Below, one piece after another: positions 17,413-25,200 of a DNA stretch of 42,269 nt. Made by a program: the position numbers and the translations under genes. The stretch is from positions 1-42,269 of the forward strand of contig JAJXWZ010000025.1 of the NCBI GenBank assembly GCA_021781345.1. Reading direction: 5' to 3'. The notes beneath the pieces are model-generated. The model searched no databases. It was not told where the DNA came from and was given only the letters and a program-made list of their open reading frames with translations. Origin of the DNA: Pseudomonadota bacterium (GTDB lineage: Bacteria; Pseudomonadota; Gammaproteobacteria; Xanthomonadales; Rhodanobacteraceae). Positions within the stretch are counted from its first letter, which is position 1. The number at the start of each line of letters is the position of its first letter.

Positions 17413-18228
17413 ATGACCAGCCTGCCCGCACCAGCGAACAAGAAACTCGGGTTGGTCATCGATCTCGACATCTGCGTTGGCTGCCACGCCTGCGCGGTTG
17501 CGTGCAAGGCATGGAACGACGGCGGCGATTTCGGCCCGCTGGCCGACGACGATCCCTACGGCGCTGAACCCGACGGCGTGTGGTTCAACCGCGTGCACAG
17601 CTACGAAATCGCGATCGAGCCCGATGCCGAAGCACCGCCGCAACCCGCGCCGCGGATGGTGCACTTCCCGCGCTCGTGCCTGCACTGCGAGACGCCGGAC
17701 TGCGTGACGGTGTGCCCAACGGGCGCCAGTTACAAGCGCGCCGAGGACGGCATCGTGCTAGTCGACGAGGACAAGTGCATCGGCTGCCAGTTGTGCGCAT
17801 GGGCGTGCCCGTACGGCGCGCGCGAGATCGCGCTGCCGCATCCGAAAGCCGCGGCATCCGACGCGGGACACAAGGACTCCAAGCGCGGCACGATGCAGAA
17901 GTGCACGCTGTGCGTCGACCGCATCTACAACGACTCGCTGGACGAGCGTGATCGGCAGCCGGCCTGCGTGCTGGCCTGCCCCACGCGCGCACGGATGTTC
18001 GGCGACCTCGGCGATCCCGGCTCGGAGGCCTCGAGGGCGGTCGAGGCGCGTGGTGGCTACGCGTTGATGCCGGAGTTCGGCTACCGGCCGGTCAACCGGT
18101 ACCTGCCGCCACGCCCGCGCCGCGATGGCTCGACAGCGACCACGCAGCGCATTCCGCCCGAAGAGGCGCTGGAGCCCGGCAAGCTCCCGCCGTTGCTGCG
18201 CTGGCTGGACAGGGCCCTGTCGCGATGA
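17413..18228 (+). CDS. soeB: Four-cluster [4Fe-4S] ferredoxin subunit, probable SoeB
   Basis: A 271-residue electron-transfer subunit of a CISM complex. Four cysteine groups are visible: CVGCHACAVAC near residue 22, CLHCETPDCVTVC near 93, CIGCQLCAWAC near 122, and CTLC...CVLACPTRA near 165-195. The pattern is that of DmsB/PsrB/SoeB subunits that wire the molybdenum site to a membrane quinone subunit. It has no Tat or Sec signal, in agreement with a cytoplasmic SoeA. The C-terminal tail (about 60 residues, Pro/Arg-rich) is typical of SoeB-like proteins. The stop overlaps the soeC start as ATGA (18225-18228), so the two are translationally coupled. Confidence 0.85.
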   Translation: MTSLPAPANKKLGLVIDLDICVGCHACAVACKAWNDGGDFGPLADDDPYGAEPDGVWFNRVHSYEIAIEPDAEAPPQPAPRMVHFPRSCLHCETPDCVTVCPTGASYKRAEDGIVLVDEDKCIGCQLCAWACPYGAREIALPHPKAAASDAGHKDSKRGTMQKCTLCVDRIYNDSLDERDRQPACVLACPTRARMFGDLGDPGSEASRAVEARGGYALMPEFGYRPVNRYLPPRPRRDGSTATTQRIPPEEALEPGKLPPLLRWLDRALSR

Positions 18229-19160
18229 GGCCCGCGCTATCGGTCATCTTCTTCACGGTGTTGAGTGGCGCGGGTTACGGTCTGTGGTGCCTGCTCGGTT
18301 TGGCGCTCGCGACCGGCCTGTATCCGCTCGCGGGCGTGGATGTGCTGGTTCCGCTGGCCTTCGGCTGCCTGCTGGTGACGGCCGGGTTGCTGGCGTCGAC
18401 TTCGCATCTCGGCCGTCCCGGGCGCGCCTGGCGCGCGCTCAGCCAGTGGCGCTCGTCGTGGCTTTCGCGCGAGGGCATCGCCGCGCTGCTGGCGTACCTG
18501 CCGGTGCCGGTACTGGCATGGCTGGCCTTCCCGCATCGTGGCGGTCCGGTGCTGCGTGTTGCCGGCGCGGTGCTGTCGCTGTGCGCGTTTGCGACCATCC
18601 TATGCACGGCCAACATCTATCGCTCGCTCAAGACCGTGGCGGCGTGGCGCCTGCGTCAGGTGCTGCCGCTGTACTTCGCGTTCGCGTTGCTGTCGGGCGG
18701 GCTGTGCTTGTGGACCTGGCTGACGCTGCTGCCGGGGCAACCACGCGGCAACGCATTGCCGTTGACGCTGCTGGTGCTGGCCGTGCTCGCCGGCGTGGTC
18801 AAGGCCGACTACTGGCGCGCCGTCGACGCCTTGCCCGCGCCGACTCCGGGCCACGCGACCGGACTCGCAATGCTGGGACAGGTGCGTTCGTTCGAAGGAC
18901 CGGTCAGCGAAACCAGCTACCTCACCCGCGAGATGGCGTTCGTGCTCGCCCGCAAACATGCCGCGCGCTTGCGCCGGATCGCGCTCGTGCTGTTCGCGAT
19001 CCTGCCCGCATGGGGCATCGCGACCGGGTGGCTCTTCGATGCCGCGTGGATCGTACCGGTGGCGGCCGTGGCCGTGATCGCGGGTTTGTTCATCGAACGC
19101 TGGCTGTTCTTCGCCGAGGCGCGCCACGCGGTGGCGGCGTTCTTCCCGCAGCGGGCTTGA
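18225..19160 (+). CDS. soeC: DmsC/NrfD-like membrane anchor, probable SoeC
   Basis: A 311-residue membrane protein with about eight hydrophobic helices, resembling the DmsC-type quinone-interacting anchor. Family-like features are the opening helix PALSVIFFTVLSGAGYGLWC, TSHLGRPGRAWRALSQWRSSWLSREG (the DmsC-type SHLG..R.WRA...W..SW.SRE segment) and TSYLTREMAFVLARKH. It would pass electrons between SoeB and the quinone pool. It starts within the soeB stop codon. The gene is followed by 106 bases and then the DUF481 gene. Confidence 0.85.
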   Translation: MRPALSVIFFTVLSGAGYGLWCLLGLALATGLYPLAGVDVLVPLAFGCLLVTAGLLASTSHLGRPGRAWRALSQWRSSWLSREGIAALLAYLPVPVLAWLAFPHRGGPVLRVAGAVLSLCAFATILCTANIYRSLKTVAAWRLRQVLPLYFAFALLSGGLCLWTWLTLLPGQPRGNALPLTLLVLAVLAGVVKADYWRAVDALPAPTPGHATGLAMLGQVRSFEGPVSETSYLTREMAFVLARKHAARLRRIALVLFAILPAWGIATGWLFDAAWIVPVAAVAVIAGLFIERWLFFAEARHAVAAFFPQRA

Positions 19161-19266
19161 AAGGCCGGTCCGGCACCTCCATCCTTTCGCTTACACAAAT
19201 TTAACAAGCACCCGCTACCTGCCCGGCAGCCTTCGGGTTCTCGCATTTATAATCAAGGAGTTGTGC

Positions 19267-20094
19267 ATGAAATTCTCTCGCGTCGCCGCATTCGCGGCAG
19301 TCCTTGCGGCATGCCTGCCGACCTTCGCGTTGGCCGATACATCGGATGCGTCCGCTGCCTCGCACTCGAACTGGAGCGGAAGCGGCGAGTTCGGACTCGC
19401 CAACGCCACCGGCAACACGAAATCCCTGAACGTCGACGCCAAGCTGAAACTGGGCTACGAGGACGATACCTGGAAGGACGCATTTTTCATCGACGCCAAC
19501 CGCGCCAAGAGCAACGTGGCGATCAACGGCGTGGACGTGTATCAAACCACGGCCAGCCATTTCGACACCGGCGGCTCGGTCGGTTTCAAGTTCAATCCGC
19601 GTTCCTACGTGGTCGGGGCGCTGCGCTACGACCGTGACGATTTCGCTCCCAACCGCTGGCAGGCGGTCGCGTCGATCGGCTTCGGTTACATCCTGCTCAA
19701 GGATGCCCGCAACGAACTGTCGTTCGAGGTCGGCCCCGGCTACAAACGCTACCAGCCGCAGAGCTACAACGTGGTCGATGCCACGGTGACGCCGCCACTG
19801 ACCACCACTGTGACGCCACCCACTCAAAGCGAAGCGATCGGACGCGGGCTGGTCGACTACAAACTGGCTTTGACCGACAGCGCCAGCCTGCAGGAAACTC
19901 TGCTGGCCGAGGTCGGCAGCAAGAACAAGTATTACCAGAACGACATCGGCGTTGCGGTCGCGATGACCAAGACGCTCGCGCTGAAAGTGGCGTACGAGAA
20001 CCGCTACAACTCGAACATCGTGCCCGGCACCAGGCACACGGACAGCCTGCTCACCACCAATCTGGTGTACAACTTCGGCGGCAGTTCGAAATAA
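19267..20094 (+). CDS. DUF481 (YdiY-like) outer-membrane beta-barrel protein
   Basis: A 275-residue protein with a Sec signal peptide (MKFSRVAAFAAVLAACLPTFALA). The ATG at 19267 has AAGGAG at 19255-19260. After a short Ser/Ala stretch, alternating strands typical of the DUF481 salt-inducible outer-membrane family follow: WSGSGEFGLANATGNTKS, LKLGYEDDTWKDAFFIDANR, GALRYDRDDF, and a final strand ending TNLVYNFGGSSK. A Pro/Thr-rich loop (TVTPPLTTTVTPPTQS) is probably surface exposed. The family's function is not defined; in other bacteria members appear to be acid- or salt-responsive. It is convergent with yqeY, with a shared terminator between. Confidence 0.88.
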   Translation: MKFSRVAAFAAVLAACLPTFALADTSDASAASHSNWSGSGEFGLANATGNTKSLNVDAKLKLGYEDDTWKDAFFIDANRAKSNVAINGVDVYQTTASHFDTGGSVGFKFNPRSYVVGALRYDRDDFAPNRWQAVASIGFGYILLKDARNELSFEVGPGYKRYQPQSYNVVDATVTPPLTTTVTPPTQSEAIGRGLVDYKLALTDSASLQETLLAEVGSKNKYYQNDIGVAVAMTKTLALKVAYENRYNSNIVPGTRHTDSLLTTNLVYNFGGSSK

Positions 20095-20123
20095 GCGCCA
20101 CGCCTTGCAGGCGGCAACGAAAA

Positions 20124-20148
20124 GGCGCCCCGCTGCGCGCGGGGCGCC
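20124..20148. terminator. Bidirectional intrinsic-type terminator between DUF481 gene and yqeY
   Basis: GGCGCCCCGC (20124-20133) pairs perfectly with GCGGGGCGCC (20139-20148) around TGCGC. AAAA precedes it (20120-20123) and CTTCT follows. This suits termination of the minus-strand yqeY transcript (U-run on that strand) and, more weakly, of the plus-strand gene. Confidence 0.75.
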
Positions 20149-20174
20149 CTTCTCCAGCCACCATCGAACCCGGC

Positions 20175-20624
20175 TCAGCCCGCCAGCCGCGCCTTCACCC
20201 GTTGCGAGAGTGCGGCCATGTCCGCGCGCCCGGCGGCGCGTTCCTTCAGCAGGGCCATGACCTTGCCCATCTCGCGCGGCGAGCTGGCACCGGCGTCGGC
20301 GATGCACCGTTCGACCAGTGCATCCAGCTCGGCATGGTCCAGCGGCGCGGGCAGGTACGCCTCGATCACGCCGATCTCGTAACGCTCCTGCTGTGCGAGG
20401 TCCTCGCGCTGCGCGGCTTCGTATTGCGTGACCGAATCGCGGCGCTGCTTGAGCATCTTTTCCAGCACGCCGAGCACCTGCGCGTCGTCCAGCGTGATCC
20501 GCTCGTCGACCTCGCGCTGCTTGAGCGCGGCAAGGATCAACCGGATCGCGCCGAGGCGCCGCTTGTCGCCGCCCTTCATCGCGGCTTTCATGTCTTCGCT
20601 GACGCGCTGTTTCAATTCGCTCAT
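20175..20624 (-). CDS. yqeY: YqeY/GatB-like domain protein
   Basis: A 149-residue YqeY-family protein related to the C-terminal tRNA-interacting domain of GatB. The ATG at 20624 has CGGAGA upstream and gives MSELKQRVSEDMKAAMKGGD. Conserved pieces are LGAIRLILAALKQREVDERI, the central LKQRRDSVTQYEAAQREDLAQQE, and SPREMGKVMALLKERAAGRADMA. Its role is uncertain, possibly in tRNA charging or translation. It follows rpsU on the same strand, an order often seen in gammaproteobacteria, where dnaG normally comes next. Here dnaG is absent at this site. Confidence 0.92.
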   Translation of the reverse strand: MSELKQRVSEDMKAAMKGGDKRRLGAIRLILAALKQREVDERITLDDAQVLGVLEKMLKQRRDSVTQYEAAQREDLAQQERYEIGVIEAYLPAPLDHAELDALVERCIADAGASSPREMGKVMALLKERAAGRADMAALSQRVKARLAG

Positions 20625-20653
20625 GGCCGTCTCCGGATACTGGCTGGACCAAC

Positions 20654-20686
20654 GCAAAAGGCCGGTGCCGCGGGGCGGCACCGGCC
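20654..20686 (-). terminator. Intrinsic terminator of rpsU
   Basis: GGCCGGTGCCGC (20660-20671) and GCGGCACCGGCC (20675-20686) form a 12-bp stem with a GGG loop. On the minus strand it is followed by TTTT (AAAA at 20656-20659). It lies 30 bases after the rpsU stop and just before yqeY, so part of the transcripts probably end here and part read through. Confidence 0.85.
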
Positions 20687-20715
20687 GATCATTCGCGGGG
20701 CGTACGACCCGAGGG

Positions 20716-20931
20716 TCAGTACAGGCGCTTGCGCCGCGTGACTTCGCGCGAGACGCGACGCAGGTGGCGCTTGACCGCCGCAGCGCGCTTGCGCTTGCGT
20801 TCCTGGGTCGGCTTCTCGTAGAACTCGCGCTTGCGCGTTTCGGCGAGCACGCCGGCCTTCTCGCAGGTACGCTTGAAACGGCGCAGGGCGATTTCGAACG
20901 GTTCGTTCTCGCGGACTTTGACGCTGGGCAT
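20716..20931 (-). CDS. rpsU: 30S ribosomal protein S21
   Basis: A 71-residue, highly basic protein of the small ribosomal subunit, needed for initiation on natural mRNAs. The sequence is canonical: [20 protein letters not shown], the [15 protein letters not shown]-like core (here [15 protein letters not shown]) and an Arg/Lys-rich tail ending RRKRLY. The start has GGAG upstream. It is divergent from tsaD across 57 bases and is served by a good sigma-70 promoter (20981-21010). Downstream come its terminator and yqeY. Confidence 0.98.
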   Translation of the reverse strand: MPSVKVRENEPFEIALRRFKRTCEKAGVLAETRKREFYEKPTQERKRKRAAAVKRHLRRVSREVTRRKRLY

Positions 20932-20980
20932 GAAGGCTCCACTTGGTAAACTGGCCCGCCAAAGCGCGGGTGAGCCCGGA

Positions 20981-21010
20981 ATTATAACGTGAGCGAGTGG
21001 CGCAATTCAA
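20981..21010 (-). promoter_or_regulatory. Sigma-70 promoter of rpsU (minus strand)
   Basis: On the minus strand, -35 TTGAAT (21010-21005), an 18-base spacer, and a perfect -10 TATAAT (20986-20981). The predicted start near 20974 gives a leader of about 43 bases before the rpsU ATG. The promoter overlaps the first codons of the longest tsaD reading frame. Confidence 0.75.
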
Positions 21011-22074
21011 AGGGGACCCCGAAAGGCCCCGGGTTCCAGCCCGGTCCGGTGCTCGGGATCGAGAGTTCCTGCGACGAAACCGGCGTGGCGATGTACCAGT
21101 CCGGGCGCGGGCTGCTCGCGCACGCCCTGTATTCGCAGGTCGCGCTGCACGCAGAGTATGGCGGCGTCGTCCCCGAACTGGCCAGCCGCGACCACGTGCG
21201 CAAGCTGCTTCCCCTTTTGCGCCAGACACTTGCCGACGCCAACCTGAAGGTGTCCGACCTCGCCGCGGTGGCCTACACCGCCGGTCCGGGCCTGGTCGGC
21301 GCGCTGCTGGTGGGCGCTGCGGTGGCGCGCTCGCTGGCCTGGGCGCTGGAAATGCCGGCGATCGGCGTGCACCACATGGAAGGCCACCTGCTGGCGCCGC
21401 TGCTGGAAGACCCCGCACCCGGTGAGGATCCGTTGGCGCCGCCTTTCGTCGCATTGCTGGTTTCGGGCGGACATTCGCTGCTGGTCGGGGTCGAGAAGAT
21501 CGGCCACTATGCGATCCTCGGCGATACCCTCGACGATGCCGCGGGCGAAGCCTTCGACAAGACCGCCAAGTTGATGGGCCTGCCGTACCCGGGCGGACCT
21601 GCGCTGGCGCGGCTCGCGGAAACCGGCAACCCGGAAGCGTTCCGCTTCGCGCGCCCGATGACCGACCGCCCGGGACTCGATTTCAGCTTTTCCGGACTCA
21701 AGACCCAAGTGCTGCTGGCGTGGCGCGACAGCGACCGGGCCGATGCCACCCGGGCCGACATCGCCCGCGGGTTCGAAGAAGCCATCGTGGACACCCTGGC
21801 CATCAAGTGCCGACGCGCACTCGCCGCGACCGGCTACGGTCGGCTGGTGGTTTCGGGCGGCGTCGGCGCCAACCGGCGCCTGCGAGCGCACCTGGCCGAG
21901 GCCGGGCGGCGCGAAGGCTTCCGGACCCACTTCCCGCGACTGCAGTTTTGCACCGACAATGGCGCGATGATCGCACTGGCGGGCTCGATCCGGCTGGCCG
22001 CGGGGCAAGCCTCGGGACCCGGCATCAAGGTCCTGCCGCGCTGGAATCTGGAAGCCCTGCCCGAGGTCGCATGA
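20989..22074 (+). CDS. tsaD: tRNA N6-threonylcarbamoyladenosine transferase TsaD
   Basis: Catalytic ASKHA-fold subunit that, with TsaB and TsaE, transfers threonylcarbamoyl to A37 of ANN-decoding tRNAs. Signatures: [12 protein letters not shown], the metal-binding [33 protein letters not shown] and CTDNGAMIA. The listed start is a GTG giving 361 residues, about 20 more than usual at the N-terminus ([18 protein letters not shown]). An in-frame GTG at 21049 would begin at VLGIE, the usual family start, and the rpsU promoter overlaps the upstream GTG, so the true start is uncertain. The stop overlaps the folB start as ATGA. Confidence 0.94.
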   Translation: MSEWRNSKGTPKGPGFQPGPVLGIESSCDETGVAMYQSGRGLLAHALYSQVALHAEYGGVVPELASRDHVRKLLPLLRQTLADANLKVSDLAAVAYTAGPGLVGALLVGAAVARSLAWALEMPAIGVHHMEGHLLAPLLEDPAPGEDPLAPPFVALLVSGGHSLLVGVEKIGHYAILGDTLDDAAGEAFDKTAKLMGLPYPGGPALARLAETGNPEAFRFARPMTDRPGLDFSFSGLKTQVLLAWRDSDRADATRADIARGFEEAIVDTLAIKCRRALAATGYGRLVVSGGVGANRRLRAHLAEAGRREGFRTHFPRLQFCTDNGAMIALAGSIRLAAGQASGPGIKVLPRWNLEALPEVA

Positions 22075-22439
22075 GCGTGGATACCGTCTTCATCGAAGGC
22101 CTGATCGTCAAGACCCTGATCGGCGTCCACGACTGGGAGCGTCGCGTGCTGCAACCACTGGTGGTGTCGGCGTGGTTGTCCAGCGATGGCGCCGAACGGG
22201 CCGCCACCGACAACCTCGACGACGCCATCGATTACGCCACCGTGGTGGAAGCCATCCGCGAGTTCGTGGCCGAGCGCACGGACGGGCTGCTGGAGACCCT
22301 CGCCGAAGCCTGCGTGGCGATGCTGAATCAACGCTTCCCGAAGGCACGCGCGATCGAATTGCGCATCGACAAACCGGCCGCGGCGCGCAACCTCGGCTGC
22401 GGGCGCGTGGGGGTCCGCATCCGGCGCGAGTTCCGCTGA
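22071..22439 (+). CDS. folB: Dihydroneopterin aldolase FolB
   Basis: A 122-residue enzyme of tetrahydrofolate synthesis that converts 7,8-dihydroneopterin to 6-hydroxymethyl-dihydropterin plus glycolaldehyde. Family features are [22 protein letters not shown] (with the conserved Glu), [13 protein letters not shown] (Tyr), [13 protein letters not shown], and the [12 protein letters not shown] segment with the catalytic Lys. The ATG overlaps the tsaD stop (ATGA), so the two are translationally coupled, and the folK-like gene starts one base after its stop. The trio is clearly one operon. Confidence 0.94.
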   Translation: MSVDTVFIEGLIVKTLIGVHDWERRVLQPLVVSAWLSSDGAERAATDNLDDAIDYATVVEAIREFVAERTDGLLETLAEACVAMLNQRFPKARAIELRIDKPAAARNLGCGRVGVRIRREFR

Positions 22440-22440
22440 C

Positions 22441-22866
22441 ATGCCCGCGCGCCGCTGGTTGCTGTTGCTGGGTTCGAACCTCGCGGAGCCGCAACGGATG
22501 CACGATGCGCTGGCCGCCCTGGCGGCCCTCGGCGGGGTAGTCGCGGCGACGCCGATCCTGCGCCTGCCCGCGCGCGGCGACGCGACGCGCGGGTACTACA
22601 ACGCCCTCGCCACGCTCGAGTCCGGGCTGGACCGCGAAGCCTTGCGCGCGCGGCTCAAGCAGATCGAGCACGGCTTGGGCCGCAGGCGCGACGGCTCGGG
22701 CGAGGTGGCGATCGACATCGACCTGCTGGCCACGCGGGAAGCCGATCGCTGGCAACCCGATCCGCACGCGCTGGAAAAAGACGAGTTCACGCAAACGCCG
22801 GCCCGCGAATTGCTGGAAGCCGCCGGCATCAGCATCGTCGCCGATCCGCGACCGCGGGAGGACTGA
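22441..22866 (+). CDS. Short, divergent HPPK (FolK-like) protein
   Basis: A 141-residue protein related to 6-hydroxymethyl-7,8-dihydropterin pyrophosphokinase, which would act right after FolB. Visible: the N-terminal LLLLGSNLAEP strand, YYNALATLESGLDREALRARLKQIEHGLGR, and the metal-binding Asp-x-Asp (VAIDIDLL). It differs from canonical FolK: the usual Trp-Gly-Pro-Arg before the Asp-x-Asp is replaced (DGSGEVAID), and the C-terminal PHP...R.FVL.PL.EIAP block is reduced to a short PDPHALEKDEF version. It may be a specialised or degenerate paralogue, with a standard folK elsewhere. It lies one base after folB and directly abuts the next gene. Confidence 0.75.
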   Translation: MPARRWLLLLGSNLAEPQRMHDALAALAALGGVVAATPILRLPARGDATRGYYNALATLESGLDREALRARLKQIEHGLGRRRDGSGEVAIDIDLLATREADRWQPDPHALEKDEFTQTPARELLEAAGISIVADPRPRED

Positions 22867-23643
22867 GTGGAATTTCTCGATCAACGCGCCCTGGCGCTGG
22901 TTCCGAACCGCGTCCGCTGGGTGGTGCTGGGGCTCCTGCTGACGGCGACGGCGGCCAGCGCGGGTTGCGCGATCTGGCTGGTCGAAGCTCGTGGCAGCGA
23001 TGCGCTGACCGTGGCGCTGTTGTCGGTATTCCGGGCGGCGGCGATCGGCACCGCGCTGTGGTTTTTCTTCATGATCGGCCAGCGCGCCCAGAGCCGCGCG
23101 GACCTGCTGCGCCGGACGTCCGAAATCCTCACGCACGAAATCCCGTCCAGCCTCAAGCTCTACGGCAAGCTGGACGAGTCGGAGCTGCGCAACAACCGGC
23201 TGCGCGGTTCGAGGATCGCGCCGGACGGGCCCGACCAGGTCGAGGTCGAAGTGCGCCACGTTCCGGGTACCGTGCATGCGCGCTACACCATACGGTGGCC
23301 GGGCGTGGAGGATGCGCTGGCGCTGTCGGCGCACCTGAACGTGAAGGTCATCTCGCTGGTGTATTTTTTCCCGAGCGGGGAATTCCGCAAACTCGAAGCC
23401 GCGTTCGCCGACATCATCGCCGCCGCCGGCCATTCGGACTGGACGATGCGCGTGGAGGGCGTGCGCAGCCAGCGCTTCGTCGGCAACGATCAGGTATTCG
23501 CCGAAATGACGGGGCGCCGCAAGCTGAGCCCGGATTTCCTGCACGAACCGACCGAACGGCTGTTCGTCACCAACGATCTCGCGGCGATGACCCGGGGCAT
23601 CATGATCGCCTGGCACCGGCGCCAGGAAGCCCTCGACTCATAG
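22867..23643 (+). CDS. Two-helix membrane protein of unknown function
   Basis: A 258-residue protein starting at a GTG that immediately follows the stop of the folK-like gene (TGAGTG), so it belongs to the tsaD-folB-folK-like operon. Two membrane helices lie near the N-terminus (about 18-39, RWVVLGLLLTATAASAGCAI; about 50-71, LLSVFRAAAIGTALWFFFMI). A cytoplasmic domain of about 185 residues follows, with a strand-rich middle (VEVEVRHVPGTVHARYTIRWPG) and a C-terminal DFLHEPTERLFVTNDLAAMTRG. I do not recognise a catalytic motif or family. The stop overlaps the 3' end of the convergent EcsC gene by six bases. Confidence 0.75.
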   Translation: MEFLDQRALALVPNRVRWVVLGLLLTATAASAGCAIWLVEARGSDALTVALLSVFRAAAIGTALWFFFMIGQRAQSRADLLRRTSEILTHEIPSSLKLYGKLDESELRNNRLRGSRIAPDGPDQVEVEVRHVPGTVHARYTIRWPGVEDALALSAHLNVKVISLVYFFPSGEFRKLEAAFADIIAAAGHSDWTMRVEGVRSQRFVGNDQVFAEMTGRRKLSPDFLHEPTERLFVTNDLAAMTRGIMIAWHRRQEALDS

Positions 23644-24309
23644 CCCGGCCTCGCGCGCATCCTGCGCGCGGTCGCGCTCCACCCGGCGCGCCGGGATTTC
23701 GGTGCTGCGTTCGGCGGGCAGGAACTCCACCTCGCGCGAAAACATCGCGATCGCGGTACGCGCGACCTGGCGGGTGTCGTACCAGGCGTAGGCACCGACG
23801 CCGAGTGCACCGGCGACCGGCAGCATGCGTGCCAGCGTGCTTGCCAGCGAGCGTTCGGACAGCCGCATGCCGATGCGCCGGCTCACGCGCCGGATGGTCT
23901 GCGTGGTGGCGGTGTGCACGATCCAGCGCTGCCCGGTGCGCACGGCCAGGTCGCGGACCGCCTGCGAAGCCGCGTGCCGGAACAGGCAATACAGCATCTG
24001 TTCGCGCGTCAGTGTCGTGTGCTGTCCGCAGGCCGCGGCGATGTCCGCGACCATCTGTGCCTGGATTTTCCAGATCGTGACCAGTTCCGGCAGCACCGTC
24101 AGCCAGCCGAGCGGACCCGGCGGCAGCGCCAGCGACGACGACGCCAGGAAGGCCTTGCGCCGTGCCGCCAGCGCGATCACCTCGACGCGCGCCCGCGGAT
24201 CCTCGAGCGGCCGTTCGCGGCTGCGCGGGATATCGGACAGGAAATCGAGGATCTGCTCGGCGATCCGCTGCGCAGGTTGGCCGGCGGCGACGGGCACGGA
24301 AGCGGTCAT
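23638..24309 (-). CDS. EcsC family protein
   Basis: A 223-residue protein with the EcsC-family look. It has a central region with weak hydrophobic segments (LPPGPLGWLTVLPELVTIWKIQ), the QAQMVADIAAACG helix, then a glycine-rich hydrophobic helix (LARMLPVAGALGVGAYAWYDT) and the AIAMFSREVEF tail. The family takes its name from the third gene of the Bacillus Ecs ABC cluster, but its function is unknown and no ABC genes adjoin here. I placed the start at the ATG 24309, which has GAGG upstream; ATGs at 24315 and 24366 are in frame. It converges on the two-helix membrane protein gene. Confidence 0.75.
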   Translation of the reverse strand: MTASVPVAAGQPAQRIAEQILDFLSDIPRSRERPLEDPRARVEVIALAARRKAFLASSSLALPPGPLGWLTVLPELVTIWKIQAQMVADIAAACGQHTTLTREQMLYCLFRHAASQAVRDLAVRTGQRWIVHTATTQTIRRVSRRIGMRLSERSLASTLARMLPVAGALGVGAYAWYDTRQVARTAIAMFSREVEFLPAERSTEIPARRVERDRAQDAREAGL

Positions 24310-24395
24310 CGTCATCCTCGATCCAAGGGGTGACTTCAACATGCCGTCGTCGCGGTCGCCGTTCAAGCCATCGGCGGCGAGCCTTCAGGCAGGAC

Positions 24396-25136
24396 TCATG
24401 CGCCGAGGATGCGCCCGCCGTCCACGCGCAGCGTCTGGCCGGTCACGTAGGTCGCGTCGCGGATCAGCCACAGGACCGCGCCGGCGATGTCCCCGGGGTC
24501 GCCCTGGCGGCGCAACGCGGTCTGTTCGACCAGCATCTGCGGCGTCTCGGCCTTGACCGGGTGCTCCGACCACAACACGTTGCCCGGAGCCACGGCGTTC
24601 ACGCGCACGCCGGGGCCGAGCGCTTCGGCCAACGCGAACGTCGCCATCCTGAGCGCGGCCTTGCTCATGCAATACGCGGGGTGGTTCGGCAACGGACGTT
24701 CGGCGTAGATGTCGGTGATGTTGACGATCGCGCCATGCGCGGACGCGAGGTGCGGCGCGGCGGCCTGCGCCAGCAGCAGCGGTGCGCGCGCGTTGACCGC
24801 GAACAGCTCGTCGCACTGCGCCGCGGTGATCGTGCCGGTAGGCGTGGCGTAGAACACCGACGCGTTGTTGACCAGCGCGTCCAGCCGGGCGAACCGCGCC
24901 ACCGCGGATTCCACCAGCCCCGGCAAGCATCCGGCGTCGGCCAGATCGGCCTGCAATGCGCACGTGGACCCGGCCCGTTGCGCTTCCAGCTCCCCGGCCA
25001 GGGCATCCAGCTCCACGCGCGAACGGCGGTAATGCAAGGCCAGGTCGAATCCCGCCGCATGCAGGGTGCGCGCGATCTCCGCGCCGACGCGGCGGGCGGC
25101 ACCGGTAACCAGCACGACCGGAAGGTTTTCGCTCAT
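24396..25136 (-). CDS. Pteridine reductase (FolM/PTR1-like SDR)
   Basis: A 246-residue short-chain dehydrogenase/reductase. The cofactor motif is TGAARRVG rather than TGxxxGxG; this Arg-containing form marks the NADPH-dependent pteridine reductase group (FolM, PTR1), which reduces dihydrobiopterin or dihydrofolate-type pterins. The active site Tyr155/Lys159 (YCMSK) and the NNAS motif are present. HYRRS after the second strand is also typical. Its position near folB and the folK-like gene fits pterin/folate metabolism. It is divergent from the MidA-type methyltransferase gene with 64 bases between. Confidence 0.88.
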   Translation of the reverse strand: MSENLPVVLVTGAARRVGAEIARTLHAAGFDLALHYRRSRVELDALAGELEAQRAGSTCALQADLADAGCLPGLVESAVARFARLDALVNNASVFYATPTGTITAAQCDELFAVNARAPLLLAQAAAPHLASAHGAIVNITDIYAERPLPNHPAYCMSKAALRMATFALAEALGPGVRVNAVAPGNVLWSEHPVKAETPQMLVEQTALRRQGDPGDIAGAVLWLIRDATYVTGQTLRVDGGRILGA

Positions 25137-25200
25137 CGCTGCACCCGCACGTTATCCTGCACGATCGGAAGCCTGCCTCAATTCGGGGAAATTCGCCAGC

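Noticed and set aside
19248-19253. Perfect TATAAT just before the DUF481 gene
   Set aside because: It would start transcription at about the ribosome-binding site, leaving a leader of only a few bases, and no -35 is found at 16-18 bases.
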